Below are positions 7,497-18,826 of a stretch of 64,000 bases of DNA, one piece after another (the first letter of the stretch is position 1; each line of letters begins with the position of its first letter). Source of the DNA: Microcoleus sp. FACHB-61 (GTDB taxonomy: Bacteria > Cyanobacteriota > Cyanobacteriia > Cyanobacteriales > Microcoleaceae); contig JACJNY010000067.1 of the NCBI GenBank assembly GCA_014695295.1, forward strand, positions 84,977 through 148,976. Reading direction: 5' to 3'. The notes under the pieces were generated by a model. It saw nothing but the letters and a program-made list of their open reading frames with translations, was not told where the DNA came from and searched no databases. Made by a program: the position numbers and the translations under genes.

Positions 7497-10400
7497 CTAG
7501 ATTTGCGGGTAATAGTCTTGAATTGCTTTTACTTCCATCGGGTGAGATTTGAGCGATCGAATTCCCGCTGCTGTCGCTTTGGCACCGGCTATTGTCGTAA
7601 TAATCGGAATTTTGTAAGTCAAAGCTGTGCGACGGATAAAGATTCCGTCGGCTCGGGAGTCTTCGCCGGAAGGTGTGGTGATAATTAGTTGAATTTTCTC
7701 ATTCTTGATCGAATCCAACAAATTCGGCCGCCCTTCGTGCATTTTCAATTCCAAATCTACCTCTAAACCTTGCTCTCGCAAAACTTTGCGTGTCCCGTGG
7801 GTTGCGACTACTTTGAAACCCAATTCTAAGAATTCCTTGACAACTGGTACAACTGCTAGTTTGTCCCGATCGCGCATCGAAACCAGCACGGTTCCAAACA
7901 GCGGCATCATTTGTCCGGCGCCGAGTTGAGCTTTGGCAAATGCTTTGCCAAAATCGGTGTCAATTCCCATTACTTCGCCGGTCGATCGCATTTCTGGCCC
8001 TAACAAGGTATCAGCTCCAGGGAACTTAGCAAAGGGCAATACTGCTTCTTTTACCGAAACATGACTGGGTATAATCTCTTCAGTAAAACCCAAAGCTTTT
8101 AGAGTTTTCCCGGACATGACTCGCGACGCCATTTTTGCTAAGGGAACTCCGATCGCCTTGGACACAAAAGGTACTGTCCGAGAAGCGCGCGGGTTAGCTT
8201 CCAAAATGAAAACTTGTTCCCCTTGAACGGCAAATTGAATGTTCATCAACCCGATCACTTTCAGGGATTTTGCTAATTCTACAGTCCAGCGGCGGATTGT
8301 TTCTAAAGCCGGGGCCGAAAGCGTTTGGTAAGGGATAGAACAAGCAGAGTCGCCGGAGTGGATTCCCGCTTCCTCGATGTGCTCCATAATACCGCCGATC
8401 GTCACATTGCCAGTAACATCGGCGATCGCATCTACATCCACCTCGATCGCATTCTCCAAGAACTTATCAATTAAAATCGGATGATCTGGTTCTACCAGGA
8501 CGGCATAGGTCATGTAACGTTCCAATTCCGTATCGGAATAAACAATTTCCATTGCTCGCCCGCCCAACACGTAACTCGGTCGCACCACTACCGGATAACC
8601 GATCCGTTGAGCTACTATTAAAGCATCCTCAAAACTGCGCGCCAGACCATTAGCAGCTTGCTGAATATCTAACTCCCGCAGAATCTTTTCAAATCGCTCC
8701 CTGTCTTCAGCAGTATCAATGGAATCCGGCGAAGTTCCCCAGATTTTTGTTTGTACGTCCGGGTGATTTTCCAGGGATTTTTGTAAAGGTAGCGCCAATT
8801 TCAGCGGGGTTTGTCCGCCAAACTGAATAATTATTCCCTCGGGATTTTCGGCTTCGATGATGTTGAGAACATCTTCTTTTGTTAGCGGTTCAAAATACAG
8901 GCGATCGCTCGTATCGTAATCCGTCGAAACCGTCTCGGGGTTCGAGTTGACCATAATAGTCTCAAACCCGTCTTCTCCTAGAGAATAGGAAGCATGACAG
9001 CAGCAGTAATCAAACTCAATTCCCTGTCCGATCCGGTTCGGCCCGCCGCCTAAAATCATGACTTTTCGCTTGGTAGAAGGCAAAACTTCCGACTCCGGCG
9101 CGAGACTGTGGCCCACAGACGAAACCTTCTTTTCTTCATCGCCCACGTCCCAAATTGCCGCTCCCGCTTCGTAGGTGGAATAATAATAAGGTGTAAACGC
9201 TTCAAATTCAGCGGCACAGGTATCGACTGTTTTGTAAATCGGCACTACGCCTAACTCTTTGCGGTAAGCGCGGACTTGATCTTCCGATGTTTTGGTGGCG
9301 TAAGCAATTTGGCGATCGCTAAATCCCAACTGCTTTACTTCAAACATTGTCTGTTTTGTCAACTGTTCCAACCGCGTCCGTTTCAAGAACTTCTCAGTTT
9401 CCAGCAATTCCTGCATTTTATCCAAAAACCAAGGGTCGATTGCTGTGAACTCGAAGATATCTTCCACCGACATTCCCATCATCATCGCGTGGCGGACTGT
9501 AAAAATGCGATCGGGATTTGGCGTCCGCAATCCGGCGCGAATTTGTTCCAAACTCGGCAACTTTTCCGGTTTGTCGCACCCGTAACCCGCGCGGCCGGTT
9601 TCTAATCCCCGCAGCGCTTTTTGGAAAGATTCGTTGAAGCTGCGCCCGATCGCCATTACCTCCCCAACTGACTTCATTTGCGTTGTCAGAGTCGGTTCGG
9701 AACCGGGGAACTTTTCAAAGGCAAATCGGGGAATCTTCGTCACCACGTAGTCAATTGTCGGCTCAAAAGACGCCGGAGTTTTCTTTGTGATATCGTTGGA
9801 AATTTCGTCTAGGCTGTAACCTACCGCTAATTTGGCTGCCATTTTTGCAATGGGGAAACCAGTTGCTTTCGAGGCCAAGGCGGAGGAACGGGAAACCCGA
9901 GGGTTCATTTCAATAACGATGAAATCTCCGTTGACTGGATTGACGGCAAATTGGATGTTGGAACCGCCGGTTTCAACTCCGATTTCGCGGATAATTTTAA
10001 TCGAAGCATCCCGCAGGCGCTGATATTCTTTGTCTGTGAGAGTTTGCGCCGGGGCGACGGTGATAGAATCGCCGGTGTGGACGCCCATCGGGTCGAGATT
10101 CTCGATCGAACAGATAATCACCACATTATCTGCCAAATCCCGCATCACTTCCAGTTCGTACTCTTTCCAACCTATCAAAGATTGTTCGATCAAAATTTGC
10201 GATACCGGACTGGCGTCAATCCCGCCTTGTGCCATTTCTTCAAACTCTTCTTGGTTGTAAGAAATGCCACCTCCCGTGCCGCCCATTGTAAAAGCAGGAC
10301 GAATAATTAACGGATAACTGCCGATTTGATGACCAATTTCTTTGGCTTCGTCGAGAGTGTTGGCAATTCCAGAAGGGCAAACTGCGACGCCAATTCGCGC

Positions 10401-10808
10401 CATTGCTTCCTTAAATAATAGCCTGTCTTCTGCCATTTCAATTGCTGGCAACTTGGCGCCAATCAACTCGACGTTGTATTTTTCTAAAACGCCATTTTTA
10501 GCGACTGAAACTGCTAAATTTAGCGCCGTTTGACCGCCCATAGTCGGTAAAATTGCTTGAGGTCTTTCTTTAGCGATGATTTGTTCTAGGATGGCCGGCG
10601 TTAGAGGCTCGATGTAAATGCGATCGGCAGTTTCCGGATCTGTCATAATCGTTGCCGGGTTGGAATTCACCAACACTACTTCAAAACCTTCTTCTCGCAA
10701 AGCTTTGCACGCTTGTGTTCCTGAATAGTCAAATTCGCACGCTTGACCGATAACAATAGGGCCGGAACCAATGAGAAGAATCTTTTTTAAGTCTTGACGA
10801 CGGGGCAT
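7497..10808 (-). CDS. carB: Carbamoyl-phosphate synthase, large subunit
   Basis: This 1103-residue enzyme makes carbamoyl phosphate from bicarbonate, ammonia supplied by CarA, and two ATP, feeding pyrimidine and arginine synthesis. Both ATP-grasp halves are visible. The first starts at [22 protein letters not shown] with [12 protein letters not shown] and ends with [18 protein letters not shown]. The second starts at [20 protein letters not shown] with [13 protein letters not shown] and [19 protein letters not shown]. The C-terminal allosteric domain ends in DYYPQI. Length is normal for the family. An in-frame GTG/ATG-less extension reaches 10910, but the conserved start [12 protein letters not shown] places the ATG at 10808. 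No carA is in the window, as is usual in cyanobacteria. Confidence 0.97.
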   Translation of the reverse strand: MPRRQDLKKILLIGSGPIVIGQACEFDYSGTQACKALREEGFEVVLVNSNPATIMTDPETADRIYIEPLTPAILEQIIAKERPQAILPTMGGQTALNLAVSVAKNGVLEKYNVELIGAKLPAIEMAEDRLLFKEAMARIGVAVCPSGIANTLDEAKEIGHQIGSYPLIIRPAFTMGGTGGGISYNQEEFEEMAQGGIDASPVSQILIEQSLIGWKEYELEVMRDLADNVVIICSIENLDPMGVHTGDSITVAPAQTLTDKEYQRLRDASIKIIREIGVETGGSNIQFAVNPVNGDFIVIEMNPRVSRSSALASKATGFPIAKMAAKLAVGYSLDEISNDITKKTPASFEPTIDYVVTKIPRFAFEKFPGSEPTLTTQMKSVGEVMAIGRSFNESFQKALRGLETGRAGYGCDKPEKLPSLEQIRAGLRTPNPDRIFTVRHAMMMGMSVEDIFEFTAIDPWFLDKMQELLETEKFLKRTRLEQLTKQTMFEVKQLGFSDRQIAYATKTSEDQVRAYRKELGVVPIYKTVDTCAAEFEAFTPYYYSTYEAGAAIWDVGDEEKKVSSVGHSLAPESEVLPSTKRKVMILGGGPNRIGQGIEFDYCCCHASYSLGEDGFETIMVNSNPETVSTDYDTSDRLYFEPLTKEDVLNIIEAENPEGIIIQFGGQTPLKLALPLQKSLENHPDVQTKIWGTSPDSIDTAEDRERFEKILRELDIQQAANGLARSFEDALIVAQRIGYPVVVRPSYVLGGRAMEIVYSDTELERYMTYAVLVEPDHPILIDKFLENAIEVDVDAIADVTGNVTIGGIMEHIEEAGIHSGDSACSIPYQTLSAPALETIRRWTVELAKSLKVIGLMNIQFAVQGEQVFILEANPRASRTVPFVSKAIGVPLAKMASRVMSGKTLKALGFTEEIIPSHVSVKEAVLPFAKFPGADTLLGPEMRSTGEVMGIDTDFGKAFAKAQLGAGQMMPLFGTVLVSMRDRDKLAVVPVVKEFLELGFKVVATHGTRKVLREQGLEVDLELKMHEGRPNLLDSIKNEKIQLIITTPSGEDSRADGIFIRRTALTYKIPIITTIAGAKATAAGIRSLKSHPMEVKAIQDYYPQI

Positions 10809-11224
10809 AGTTTCGTAATTAGTAATTGGACAAGGTTGAGGATTAATTTGATATTTTGCATCAGTCTTAGAAACAGGCTTTCTAAGCTGTTCCCCCAAAA
10901 GCTTACTCAAAATAGTGCAAGTTTTGTTGTTAATTTGAAATTGTGCACCATTCTCAGCATTTTGGAAGCAGAACCTCGCAACTCCGGCTGACAGACACCC
11001 CCAGCTAACCAGAAATATTGATGAGAAAAGGGTGCAGTCGATCGGTAAATCAAGACTATTTTAAGTGTTGCGGTCAAATCGTGTTCTAAAATACACAATC
11101 CCTGTATTCCGCCCCATTAATCATTGTAGAGATTTAGGCGAAGGCGTGTCCTGACTGTGGGGAACGGATAAAATTAACCGGGTTGGATGATGAAATTTCC
11201 CGTAGCTTGCGGGGCGGGACGCCA

Positions 11225-11396
11225 TCGCCCTCGGAGGATGTGACAATCACAGATCCAGCCATGTAGCTGCGGCGATGGAGGACACGGCAATACCGTGTCC
11301 CTACCCAAAAAAATTGATCGTCGCCCTCGGAGGATGTGACAATCACAGATCCAGCCATGTAGCCGCGGCGATGGAGGACAAGGCATTGCCTTGTCC
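11225..11396. repeat. Two 76-bp direct repeats, each ending in a palindrome
   Basis: Copies at 11225-11300 and 11321-11396 (96-bp period) share TCGCCCTCGGAGGATGTGAC and the following 40 bases almost exactly. Each ends in a hairpin of the GGACACGGCA...TGCCGTGTCC family: GGACACGGCAATACCGTGTCC in copy one and GGACAAGGCATTGCCTTGTCC in copy two. The second palindrome has changed on both arms, keeping pairing. The 609-bp gap from 10809 to 11417 holds nothing else recognisable. Confidence 0.85.
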
Positions 11397-11417
11397 ATAC
11401 CGTATTTCAGCGTATTT

Positions 11418-11657
11418 TTAGGCTTTGCGCGATCGGCGAATGAGTACACTTATCACTTGTCCCGGCTTTGCACCTCGCTGCGGCGGGCTCCAATCCCCGA
11501 CGGCGGCAAATCCCAGTCGGTACAAGGTGTCGATGGTTTCTAACACGGCTGCGCGGGAACCGACAACCGCGATCCGCACGACTTCCTGTTCGGATACTGC
11601 TGATTCGTCATTTGGACGAGCGGAAAAGTTATCGTCAGGCACGAATTCCTGTGACAT
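11418..11657 (-). CDS. Small conserved hypothetical protein, 79 residues
   Basis: The ATG at 11657 gives a 79-residue product; a longer frame reaching a GTG at 11852 has low-complexity, non-conserved-looking sequence and is not used. The first 25 residues are acidic and probably disordered. The rest (VRIAVVGSRAAVLETIDTLY, then a short strand and VISVLIRRSRKA) suggests a small alpha/beta fold in which a beta strand is followed by a helix and a second strand. I do not recognise a named family. It stands alone between two repeat-rich gaps and no partner is obvious. Confidence 0.6.
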   Translation of the reverse strand: MSQEFVPDDNFSARPNDESAVSEQEVVRIAVVGSRAAVLETIDTLYRLGFAAVGDWSPPQRGAKPGQVISVLIRRSRKA

Positions 11658-11941
11658 AATATGGTTTCCTGGTTTTTGGTTTTCTAGGAAAACCCAAAAA
11701 CCCAGCCGCCCCGCACGGTAACGCAAAGCAGGGCGGCTACAGAGAGTGTTAAAATTCTCCGTTAGCCTCCAGACTGCCGTAATCAGTTTGGCGGTTAGCT
11801 GTCCATTGCTGTTGGTAGCAGCTTTGGGCGGAGCGAAGCGGAGGGAGTGCAACTAGATTTTTGAGCGACGCGGGCTGCTTCCTCTTTGAGCAAAGCAGCC
11901 TTAATTTCACAGCGTAGCCGCATAGGGGGCCGCCGTCAATC

Positions 11942-11974
11942 GATTTTAGATTTTAGATTTTAGATTTTAGATTG
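11942..11974. repeat. GATTTTA heptamer array
   Basis: Four to five tandem GATTTTA heptamers. It belongs to a set of heptanucleotide arrays scattered through the window; arrays of the same unit occur at 12200-12236, 16468-16497, 19963-20002 (other strand), 53519-53553, 56880-56918 and 57586-57616. Confidence 0.9.
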
Positions 11975-12139
11975 AGATTTTCCTCCAACAACTCTCGCAC
12001 TCTCCCCTTCTCCCACTCTCCCCGTCTCCCGTCTCTCCCTCTCCCTCAACCCAACCTACTAGATGAGGGAATGCGCCGAGGAAGAGGTAAAATATGGAAT
12101 CGTTCCAAAAGCTTAAAATCAAAAATCAAAAATAAAGAT

Positions 12140-12194
12140 ATGCCTAGAACTCAAGTGCGAATATTCCGTGCACCTGCTGCTTGAGGGCAACCAC
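12140..12194 (+). pseudogene. Decayed copy of the start of the 85-residue gene at 12264
   Basis: From an ATG at 12140 about 55 bases match the first codons of the gene at 12264 (ATGCCTAGAAC, then CGAATATTC, then CACCTGCTGCTTGAGGGC), with a one-base length change after the fourth codon that shifts the frame and leads to an early TGA. The match stops where a GATTTTA heptamer array begins. It appears to be a partial tandem duplication left behind by repeat-driven rearrangement. Confidence 0.7.
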
Positions 12195-12263
12195 ATCAAT
12201 TTTAGATTTTAGATTTTAGATTTTAGATTTTAGATTGTCCTCCAACTACTCTCCCCATCTCCT

Positions 12264-12521
12264 ATGCCTAGAACACCCAGCGAATATTCGGTACACCTGC
12301 TGCTTGAGGGCGGCCACCGCGAAGAAGTGCGTTTCGCAACGCTGCAAGATTTTCAAAAGTGGTACAGCAGTACGCTGGTACCGAAACAAGATTCAAGAGA
12401 ATTTCTTAACGTCCCGATCAAAAATATTCAAGGCGAATACATGGTAGTTCGGCCTACCAGCGTTCTCGCAATTCGCGTAGAACCGATATTTACTTCTAGC
12501 GTCGAACGATACGATGAATAA
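12264..12521 (+). CDS. Conserved hypothetical protein, 85 residues
   Basis: A small cytoplasmic protein of unknown function. It reads as an N-terminal strand (EYSVHLLLEGG), a helix preceded by REEVRFATLQDFQKWYSS, and two further strands ending VLAIRVEPIF, so a compact alpha/beta fold is likely. Short proteins of this kind occur widely in cyanobacteria, but I cannot name the family. Its stop overlaps the start of the MltA gene by eight bases (12514-12521), so the two are translationally coupled and share a transcript. A decayed copy of its first 55 bases lies just upstream. Confidence 0.7.
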   Translation: MPRTPSEYSVHLLLEGGHREEVRFATLQDFQKWYSSTLVPKQDSREFLNVPIKNIQGEYMVVRPTSVLAIRVEPIFTSSVERYDE

Positions 12522-13737
12522 GGAAAATTATCAATTGAGTAGGGAAGATTGGAAATTGAGCAAGATTTTTCGCTATCAGCTATTAGCGATCGCCTGTTGC
12601 ATTTTGGCGATCGCTTTTTCGGTGCCCGCCGTTGCAGTTGCACCGCTGCAACCAATTAGTGTAAATCAGTTACAAGCGAGTGAATTGGAGTCGATCGCCT
12701 TTGACGCTCAAATCTGGGGCGAAAATGGCAAACCGGGCGATCGGGAATTGCTGTTAAAGTCGATCGACAACAGCCTCCGCTATCTCAATACATCGGCCGC
12801 CGCCAGTGCTTACAGCCGCTATCCAGTAGCAGGAGTTACGCGCGATCGAGTTCGGCGTTCCCTCGATCGATTCCGCCAATTAGTTGTCAGTTCCACCACC
12901 CCAGCGCAACTTCAGGAATCTGTCAAGCGCGAGTTTGTATTTTACAAATCCACGGGCAAAGACGGCAAAGGAACAGTTGCATTTACCGGTTATTTCGAGC
13001 CGACTTACGCAGCATCTCGCACGCCTAATTCCGAATACCGATATCCCCTGTACCGGATGCCGCCAAACATGGCATCTTGGCCGAAACCTCACCCGACAAG
13101 ATTGGATTTGGAAGGCGCAGATGCTTTGCAGGCAAGCAAAGGATTGCTGCGAGGATTAGAATTAGTTTGGTTGCGCGATCGATTCCAAGCATTTCTCGTG
13201 CACGTCCAAGGTTCTGCGAGATTGCAGCTAACAGATGGTAGCGTGATGACCGTCGGTTTTGCAGGCAAAACCAGTCACAGTTATACAGGAGTCGGGCGAG
13301 AATTAGTTAAAGACGGAAAGTTTACTTTAGAAGAGTTAAATTTGCCGAAACTAAGGGAATATTTCACCACCTTTCCTGCAGATATGGACAAGTATTTGCC
13401 GAAAAATCAAAGCTTTGTATTCTTCCGGGATACTAATGGAGTTCCAGCCACAGGAAGCATTGGAGTGCCAGTAACTGCCGAAAGGTCGATCGCCACCGAC
13501 AAAGCCTTAATGCCGCCCGGTGCACTAGCATTAATTAGTACAAAACTCCCTTATCCGAATGCGGCGGGACAACTCGAACAAAATGCGGTAAATCGGTACG
13601 TTTTGGATCAGGATACCGGCGGTGCAATCAAAGGCGCGGGGAGAGTTGACGTATTTATGGGAACGGGGGATTTAGCGGGCGATCGGGCCGGTTATATCAA
13701 CTCAACAGGAGAACTGTATTATCCGCTTTTAAAGTAG
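12514..13737 (+). CDS. mltA: MltA-type membrane-bound lytic murein transglycosylase
   Basis: This 407-residue enzyme cleaves the MurNAc-GlcNAc bond of peptidoglycan with formation of 1,6-anhydro ends. A hydrophobic segment at about 22-45 serves as signal anchor or signal peptide without a lipobox. The MltA domain follows: VAFTGYFEPTYAASR, FLVHVQGSARLQLTDGS, SYTGVGRELVKDGK and VFFRD. The C-terminal 3D domain is LDQDTGGAIKGAGRVDVFMGTG with DLAGDRAGYINSTGELY, carrying the conserved aspartates. It overlaps the upstream small gene by eight bases. In cyanobacteria such enzymes act in the thin periplasm on wall turnover. Downstream at 13782-13802 is a GGACACGGCA palindrome. Confidence 0.93.
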   Translation: MNKENYQLSREDWKLSKIFRYQLLAIACCILAIAFSVPAVAVAPLQPISVNQLQASELESIAFDAQIWGENGKPGDRELLLKSIDNSLRYLNTSAAASAYSRYPVAGVTRDRVRRSLDRFRQLVVSSTTPAQLQESVKREFVFYKSTGKDGKGTVAFTGYFEPTYAASRTPNSEYRYPLYRMPPNMASWPKPHPTRLDLEGADALQASKGLLRGLELVWLRDRFQAFLVHVQGSARLQLTDGSVMTVGFAGKTSHSYTGVGRELVKDGKFTLEELNLPKLREYFTTFPADMDKYLPKNQSFVFFRDTNGVPATGSIGVPVTAERSIATDKALMPPGALALISTKLPYPNAAGQLEQNAVNRYVLDQDTGGAIKGAGRVDVFMGTGDLAGDRAGYINSTGELYYPLLK

Positions 13738-13781
13738 ATTAACTCTACTTCATGTGATTGTTCGTTGTGCGTCGCAATCCC

Positions 13782-13802
13782 GGACACGGCAGTGCCGTGT
13801 CC
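13782..13802. repeat. Perfect 10-bp palindrome, GGACACGGCA family
   Basis: GGACACGGCA and TGCCGTGTCC flank a single G. It is the same family as the hairpins at 11280-11300 and 11376-11396. It could end the mltA transcript, but no T-run follows. Confidence 0.75.
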
Positions 13803-13889
13803 CTACAGATATCGCCGACAATCTATATGCAATCCTACTTTTGATAATTGCTATAAAATAGAAAATACCCCACTTTTTTAACCTCACAA

Positions 13890-14597
13890 ATGCTAAACAA
13901 AATTTGGCAATTCTTCAAACGACTATTTCAGCGAATATTCGGAACCCCAACCCCACCCACCCCGCCGGAATATACCGCCATCCGCCCAACACTAACTGAC
14001 GCGGAATACGAGTCGAAATTCATGGAAATCCTGGAAGGGGTGAATGCAGGCTGGAGTCGAGGGGATGTAGCGGGATTCTTAATCGCAAAACGCCTTAAAG
14101 ATCGTGAATTGGCGGCTTGGTTGGGACGGTTTGGGCAAAGATTGTTAGAGGGGGAACATGATAACACCGCTGCTACGGATGCGGTGGGATCGCTTCAGGA
14201 ATTGGCGCAGCGGCTGGTTTTGTTAGGTAGAATTGGCAGCGGGGAATTGTCAGAGGTTGCGAGGCAAATTGGGCGGGAGATATTGACACGATTTCCGCTG
14301 CCGGAGGTTGAGGATGATGGTGGGAAGGGGAGGGTAATTGAGGCGGTGTTTGTTGGGAATGGTTTGGGTTTTTCTGGGGAAGGGAACCGCAGAAGCCCAG
14401 AAGGTGCGGAGGAAGAATCTGAAGAGAATGTTGTAGAGGCGAAAGCGTGGTGCGAGCAAGGGAATGAGCAATATAATTTAGGACTATTTTCCGAGGCTAT
14501 CGCATCTTATAACCAGGCAATTGCTCTGAAACCAGACTATCACGATGCTTTGCACAACCGAGAGGTAGCGCAGCGTAAGTTAGGCGAAATTAAATAG
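13890..14597 (+). CDS. TPR-containing hypothetical protein
   Basis: The 235-residue product has a short basic amphipathic N-terminus (IWQFFKRLFQRIFG) and a proline linker that may associate with the membrane, then a helical domain (about 35-135) of unknown type, an acidic low-complexity linker, and at 185-230 a tetratricopeptide motif (AKAWCEQGNEQYNLGLFSEAIASYNQAIALKPDYHDALHNR). TPR motifs bind partner proteins. The helical middle part (LLEGVNAGWSRGDVAGFLIAKRLKDRELAAWLGRFG) is seen in other cyanobacterial TPR proteins, but no function is known. It stands alone, with gaps on both sides. Confidence 0.7.
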   Translation: MLNKIWQFFKRLFQRIFGTPTPPTPPEYTAIRPTLTDAEYESKFMEILEGVNAGWSRGDVAGFLIAKRLKDRELAAWLGRFGQRLLEGEHDNTAATDAVGSLQELAQRLVLLGRIGSGELSEVARQIGREILTRFPLPEVEDDGGKGRVIEAVFVGNGLGFSGEGNRRSPEGAEEESEENVVEAKAWCEQGNEQYNLGLFSEAIASYNQAIALKPDYHDALHNREVAQRKLGEIK

Positions 14598-14952
14598 GCG
14601 AACTCGCTTGTATCTATAATTTTTGCTAGGTATGGCGAGCGATATGATAATATTAAGAATTAAGCTCGGTTTCTGTCGCTAATTCTCATAGAGTTAAAAG
14701 AGGAGTTTTAGGACTAAAGTTCTCACTAAAAACTTAATTGCTAAGGTGCGTTATAACTGAGATATTAGACAATTCTCAATAATCGTTTTAGGGCGTTGCT
14801 CAGAGCAACGGCCCACCAGAAAATTTATTTGTTGTGAAACAGGCATCTTGCCTGTTCTTGAGAATGGTACAAAATGTGAGTTATAAGCACCCTACAATAC
14901 GTTTATACTATTAAGATTAATCCCAAATCCTTGCATCCACAACCCAAATCGA
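14598..14952. other. Intergenic gap with two small palindromes
   Basis: No gene is seen. Two hairpins stand out: CGTTGCT-CAG-AGCAACG at 14794-14810 and ACAGGCA-TCT-TGCCTGT at 14839-14855. They look like one dispersed cyanobacterial repeat rather than a terminator, since no T-run follows. Confidence 0.6.
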
Positions 14953-15840
14953 ATGACACAAGTAATCGGCATTGACTTAGGCGGAACCGCAATTAAACTC
15001 GGCAGATTTAGCGAAGACGGCATTTGTCACCAATCCTTAACTGTCCCAACCCCTCAACCCGCAACGCCAGAAGCCGTTTTAGGCACAATGACGGATGCTA
15101 TTTTGCAACTGAATCCGGTCGAAAATGCTGTAAGTGCGATCGGCATCGGCACTCCAGGCCCCGCAGACGCCGCCGGCCGCATAGCCAGAGTAGCAATTAA
15201 CCTCAAAAACTGGCAAAATGTCCCCCTAGCTGACTGGTTGGAAGCTAAAACCGGACTGCCGACTATATTAGCAAATGATGCCAACTGTGCAGGATTGGGA
15301 GAAGCTTGGTTGGGCGCAGGAAAGCACTTTAAAAACCTAATATTACTAACTTTAGGTACAGGAGTCGGCGGTGCAGTTATCCTAGACGGCAAACTATTTA
15401 CAGGCCATCAAGGCGCGGCCGGAGAACTAGGATTGATTACTATAAATCCCGACGGCCCGGAGTGCAACAGCGGCAATCGCGGTTCTTTAGAACAGTACGT
15501 TTCGGTGCAGGCAATTCGCCGGGAAACGGGTTTGGAACCTGTAGAATTAGCAAATTTAGCTAAGTCGGGAGATGCCAAAGCTTTAGAATTTTGGCAAAAT
15601 TACGGGCGCTATTTGGGTATCGGTTTGGCAAGTATAATTTATATTTTAACGCCGGAAGCTATTATTATAGGCGGCGGAATTAGTGCTGGTGCAGAATTTT
15701 TCTTGCCGCAGGTTCGAGCCGAAATCGAGCGGCGGGTGCTGCCGAGTTCTCGCGAAGATTTGCAGTTATTGGTTGCTGAATTGGGCAATCAAGCAGGTAT
15801 GGTAGGCGCCGCCAAATTAGCTTGGCAGCTCGCTCAATAG
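14953..15840 (+). CDS. ROK-family sugar kinase (glucokinase-like)
   Basis: The 295-residue protein has the ASKHA kinase fold: phosphate-1 loop VIGIDLGGTAIKLG at the N-terminus, GIGTPGPAD, catalytic Asp in LANDANCAGLGEAWLGAG, phosphate-2 LTLGTGVGGAVILDGKL and adenosine loop IIIGGGISAG. ROK kinases phosphorylate glucose or related hexoses with ATP in the cytoplasm. The HQGAAGELGL histidine of the ROK signature is present, but the zinc motif CxCGxxGCxE is reduced to ECNSGNRGSLE with a single cysteine, so zinc is probably not bound. Glucokinase is the likeliest role; N-acetylhexosamine kinase cannot be excluded. A good intrinsic terminator follows at once. Confidence 0.88.
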   Translation: MTQVIGIDLGGTAIKLGRFSEDGICHQSLTVPTPQPATPEAVLGTMTDAILQLNPVENAVSAIGIGTPGPADAAGRIARVAINLKNWQNVPLADWLEAKTGLPTILANDANCAGLGEAWLGAGKHFKNLILLTLGTGVGGAVILDGKLFTGHQGAAGELGLITINPDGPECNSGNRGSLEQYVSVQAIRRETGLEPVELANLAKSGDAKALEFWQNYGRYLGIGLASIIYILTPEAIIIGGGISAGAEFFLPQVRAEIERRVLPSSREDLQLLVAELGNQAGMVGAAKLAWQLAQ

Positions 15841-15857
15841 TTAAAATTTAAAAAGGC

Positions 15858-15880
15858 AGCGCATTTTACTGCGCTTTTTT
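15858..15880 (+). terminator. Intrinsic terminator of the ROK kinase gene
   Basis: AGCGCA (15858-15863), loop TTTTAC, TGCGCT, then six T. The stem is perfect, 18 bases after the stop codon. Confidence 0.8.
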
Positions 15881-15986
15881 CATACCTAAACTTAGGGCGC
15901 AAAAGCACCTTACCACAAAGAAATTAAAATCAATGTTAGGAGTTACTAAAAATAGTCTCCCTCCATCCTTCTAACTAATGAATTAT

Positions 15987-16409
15987 TCATGGCAGAGATT
16001 GTCCGGTCGTATTTTTAATGTATTCCTGAATTTCTTGATAAGCGTCCGGGTTGCTTTGGCGGAGGATAACAATATTAGTTGCGCTGTCTGGCAGGCAAAA
16101 GCTTAGGCGACCGTTTTGTTCGCAAGCAAAAGAGCTAATTCGACTCATATCGATCGCAAATTCTTTGCGGTCATAATTAATTTTAATCCACGAGCCTCTA
16201 GAATTGCGGTCTATTGTTTTTTTTAGGTAATCGAGAACTTGCTTGTAAGCCTCATAATTGCCTTGGGGATTGAGGATAATCGGCTGACTGCTATTAGGCA
16301 GCCAAAAGGTGATACGCTTGTTATCCAGTTCGCTAGAAAAAGCACTAATAGTGTCAAGGTCAATTATGTATGTACTTTTCTCATAAGTAATTTTGCTCCA
16401 ATAAGCCAC
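15987..16409 (-). CDS. Hypothetical protein made of two similar halves
   Basis: The 140-residue product starts at a GTG (16409) preceded by an excellent GAGGAG ribosome site. It is an internal duplication: residues 4-64 (WSKITYEKSTYIIDLDTISAF ... ITFWLPNS ... YKQVLDYLKKT) and 74-134 (WIKINYDRKEFAIDMSRISSF ... LSFCLPDS ... YQEIQEYIKNT) line up throughout. Each half is predicted as four beta strands followed by a helix. No family or function is known to me. It is alone between convergent terminator and repeats, with codon use similar to its neighbours. Confidence 0.7.
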   Translation of the reverse strand: MAYWSKITYEKSTYIIDLDTISAFSSELDNKRITFWLPNSSQPIILNPQGNYEAYKQVLDYLKKTIDRNSRGSWIKINYDRKEFAIDMSRISSFACEQNGRLSFCLPDSATNIVILRQSNPDAYQEIQEYIKNTTGQSLP

Positions 16410-16890
16410 AAAGCCTCCTCAAACCTGTGTTTCCTGGTATTTTAGGATAGTTTGACAACTCATACCATTTTAGATTTTAGATTTTAGATTTTAGATTGGG
16501 CATGACTGATGAGTATCAGGGTTTGGAACTTGCCTAAAGTTGCATTTTATTTTTAACTGGTATCACCTTTGAAATCAAAGCTAAAAACTTAAGTAAAAAT
16601 ATCAGCATTTTTACCATCTGCCTTCTGCCTTCTACCTTCTGCCTTTTGCCTTCTCCCTTCGGGTACTAGCCCCCCAACCTCTATGCTAGGGCTGAGGGGT
16701 GAGGTTTTTCACTGGTTGAGAATGCTGCCCGATATCTAGTCCGGTAAGTGCGGCCCCAATCAAATCCGATTGTTGGGTTGGGCGGGTGAGAGTACGATCG
16801 ATTGTCTGCCTGATTTGAATATTGTGTACTCTCACCCGCCCCTACAGACATCTAATATATCAGAACTAATCGATCGGACATGATATGAGA
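16410..16890. other. Repeat-filled gap: GATTTTA and GCCTTCT heptamers
   Basis: No gene is seen in these 481 bases. They hold a GATTTTA array (16468-16497), a GCCTTCT heptamer array (about 16614-16660, complement of the AGAAGGC type) and the inverted repeat listed separately at 16781-16840. Confidence 0.8.
16781..16840 (-). terminator. Perfect 15-bp inverted repeat downstream of pyrG
   Basis: GGCGGGTGAGAGTAC (16781-16795) and its exact complement GTACTCTCACCCGCC (16826-16840) flank 30 bases. It lies 50 bases after the pyrG stop in the direction of transcription. It could act as a terminator or be a repeat insertion; no T-run follows. Confidence 0.45.
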
Positions 16891-18573
<1,683 letters not shown>

Positions 18574-18826
18574 TCATTTAAGAAGGTAACACTCAACTCT
18601 AAGAGCTAAAATCAAAAATTGTCCAGCGGTGTTTGACCATTTCTCAAATACGGGTGGGGATACGACGAGTAGCCCATTTGCTCGATCGCGCCGTTTGCAG
18701 GGGTTTTGAGCTCGATCGCCAATTTCAAAACAGGTGATTGTTCCTCAGTTCGCTTGCAGCTAACACCAGTCAAGGGCGATCGATCTGCTGAAGGAACAAC
18801 CTTCACCAAGGATTCTTTTCCTTTCT

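Noticed and set aside
10809..10910. Longer N-terminus of CarB
   Set aside because: The first 34 residues have no counterpart in the family, while [14 protein letters not shown] is the normal start.
11658..11852. GTG-started 144-residue form of the small gene at 11418
   Set aside because: The added 65 residues cross a palindromic repeat (GCCCTGC / CGGGGCGGC region) and have no fold-like character; the ATG at 11657 is better.
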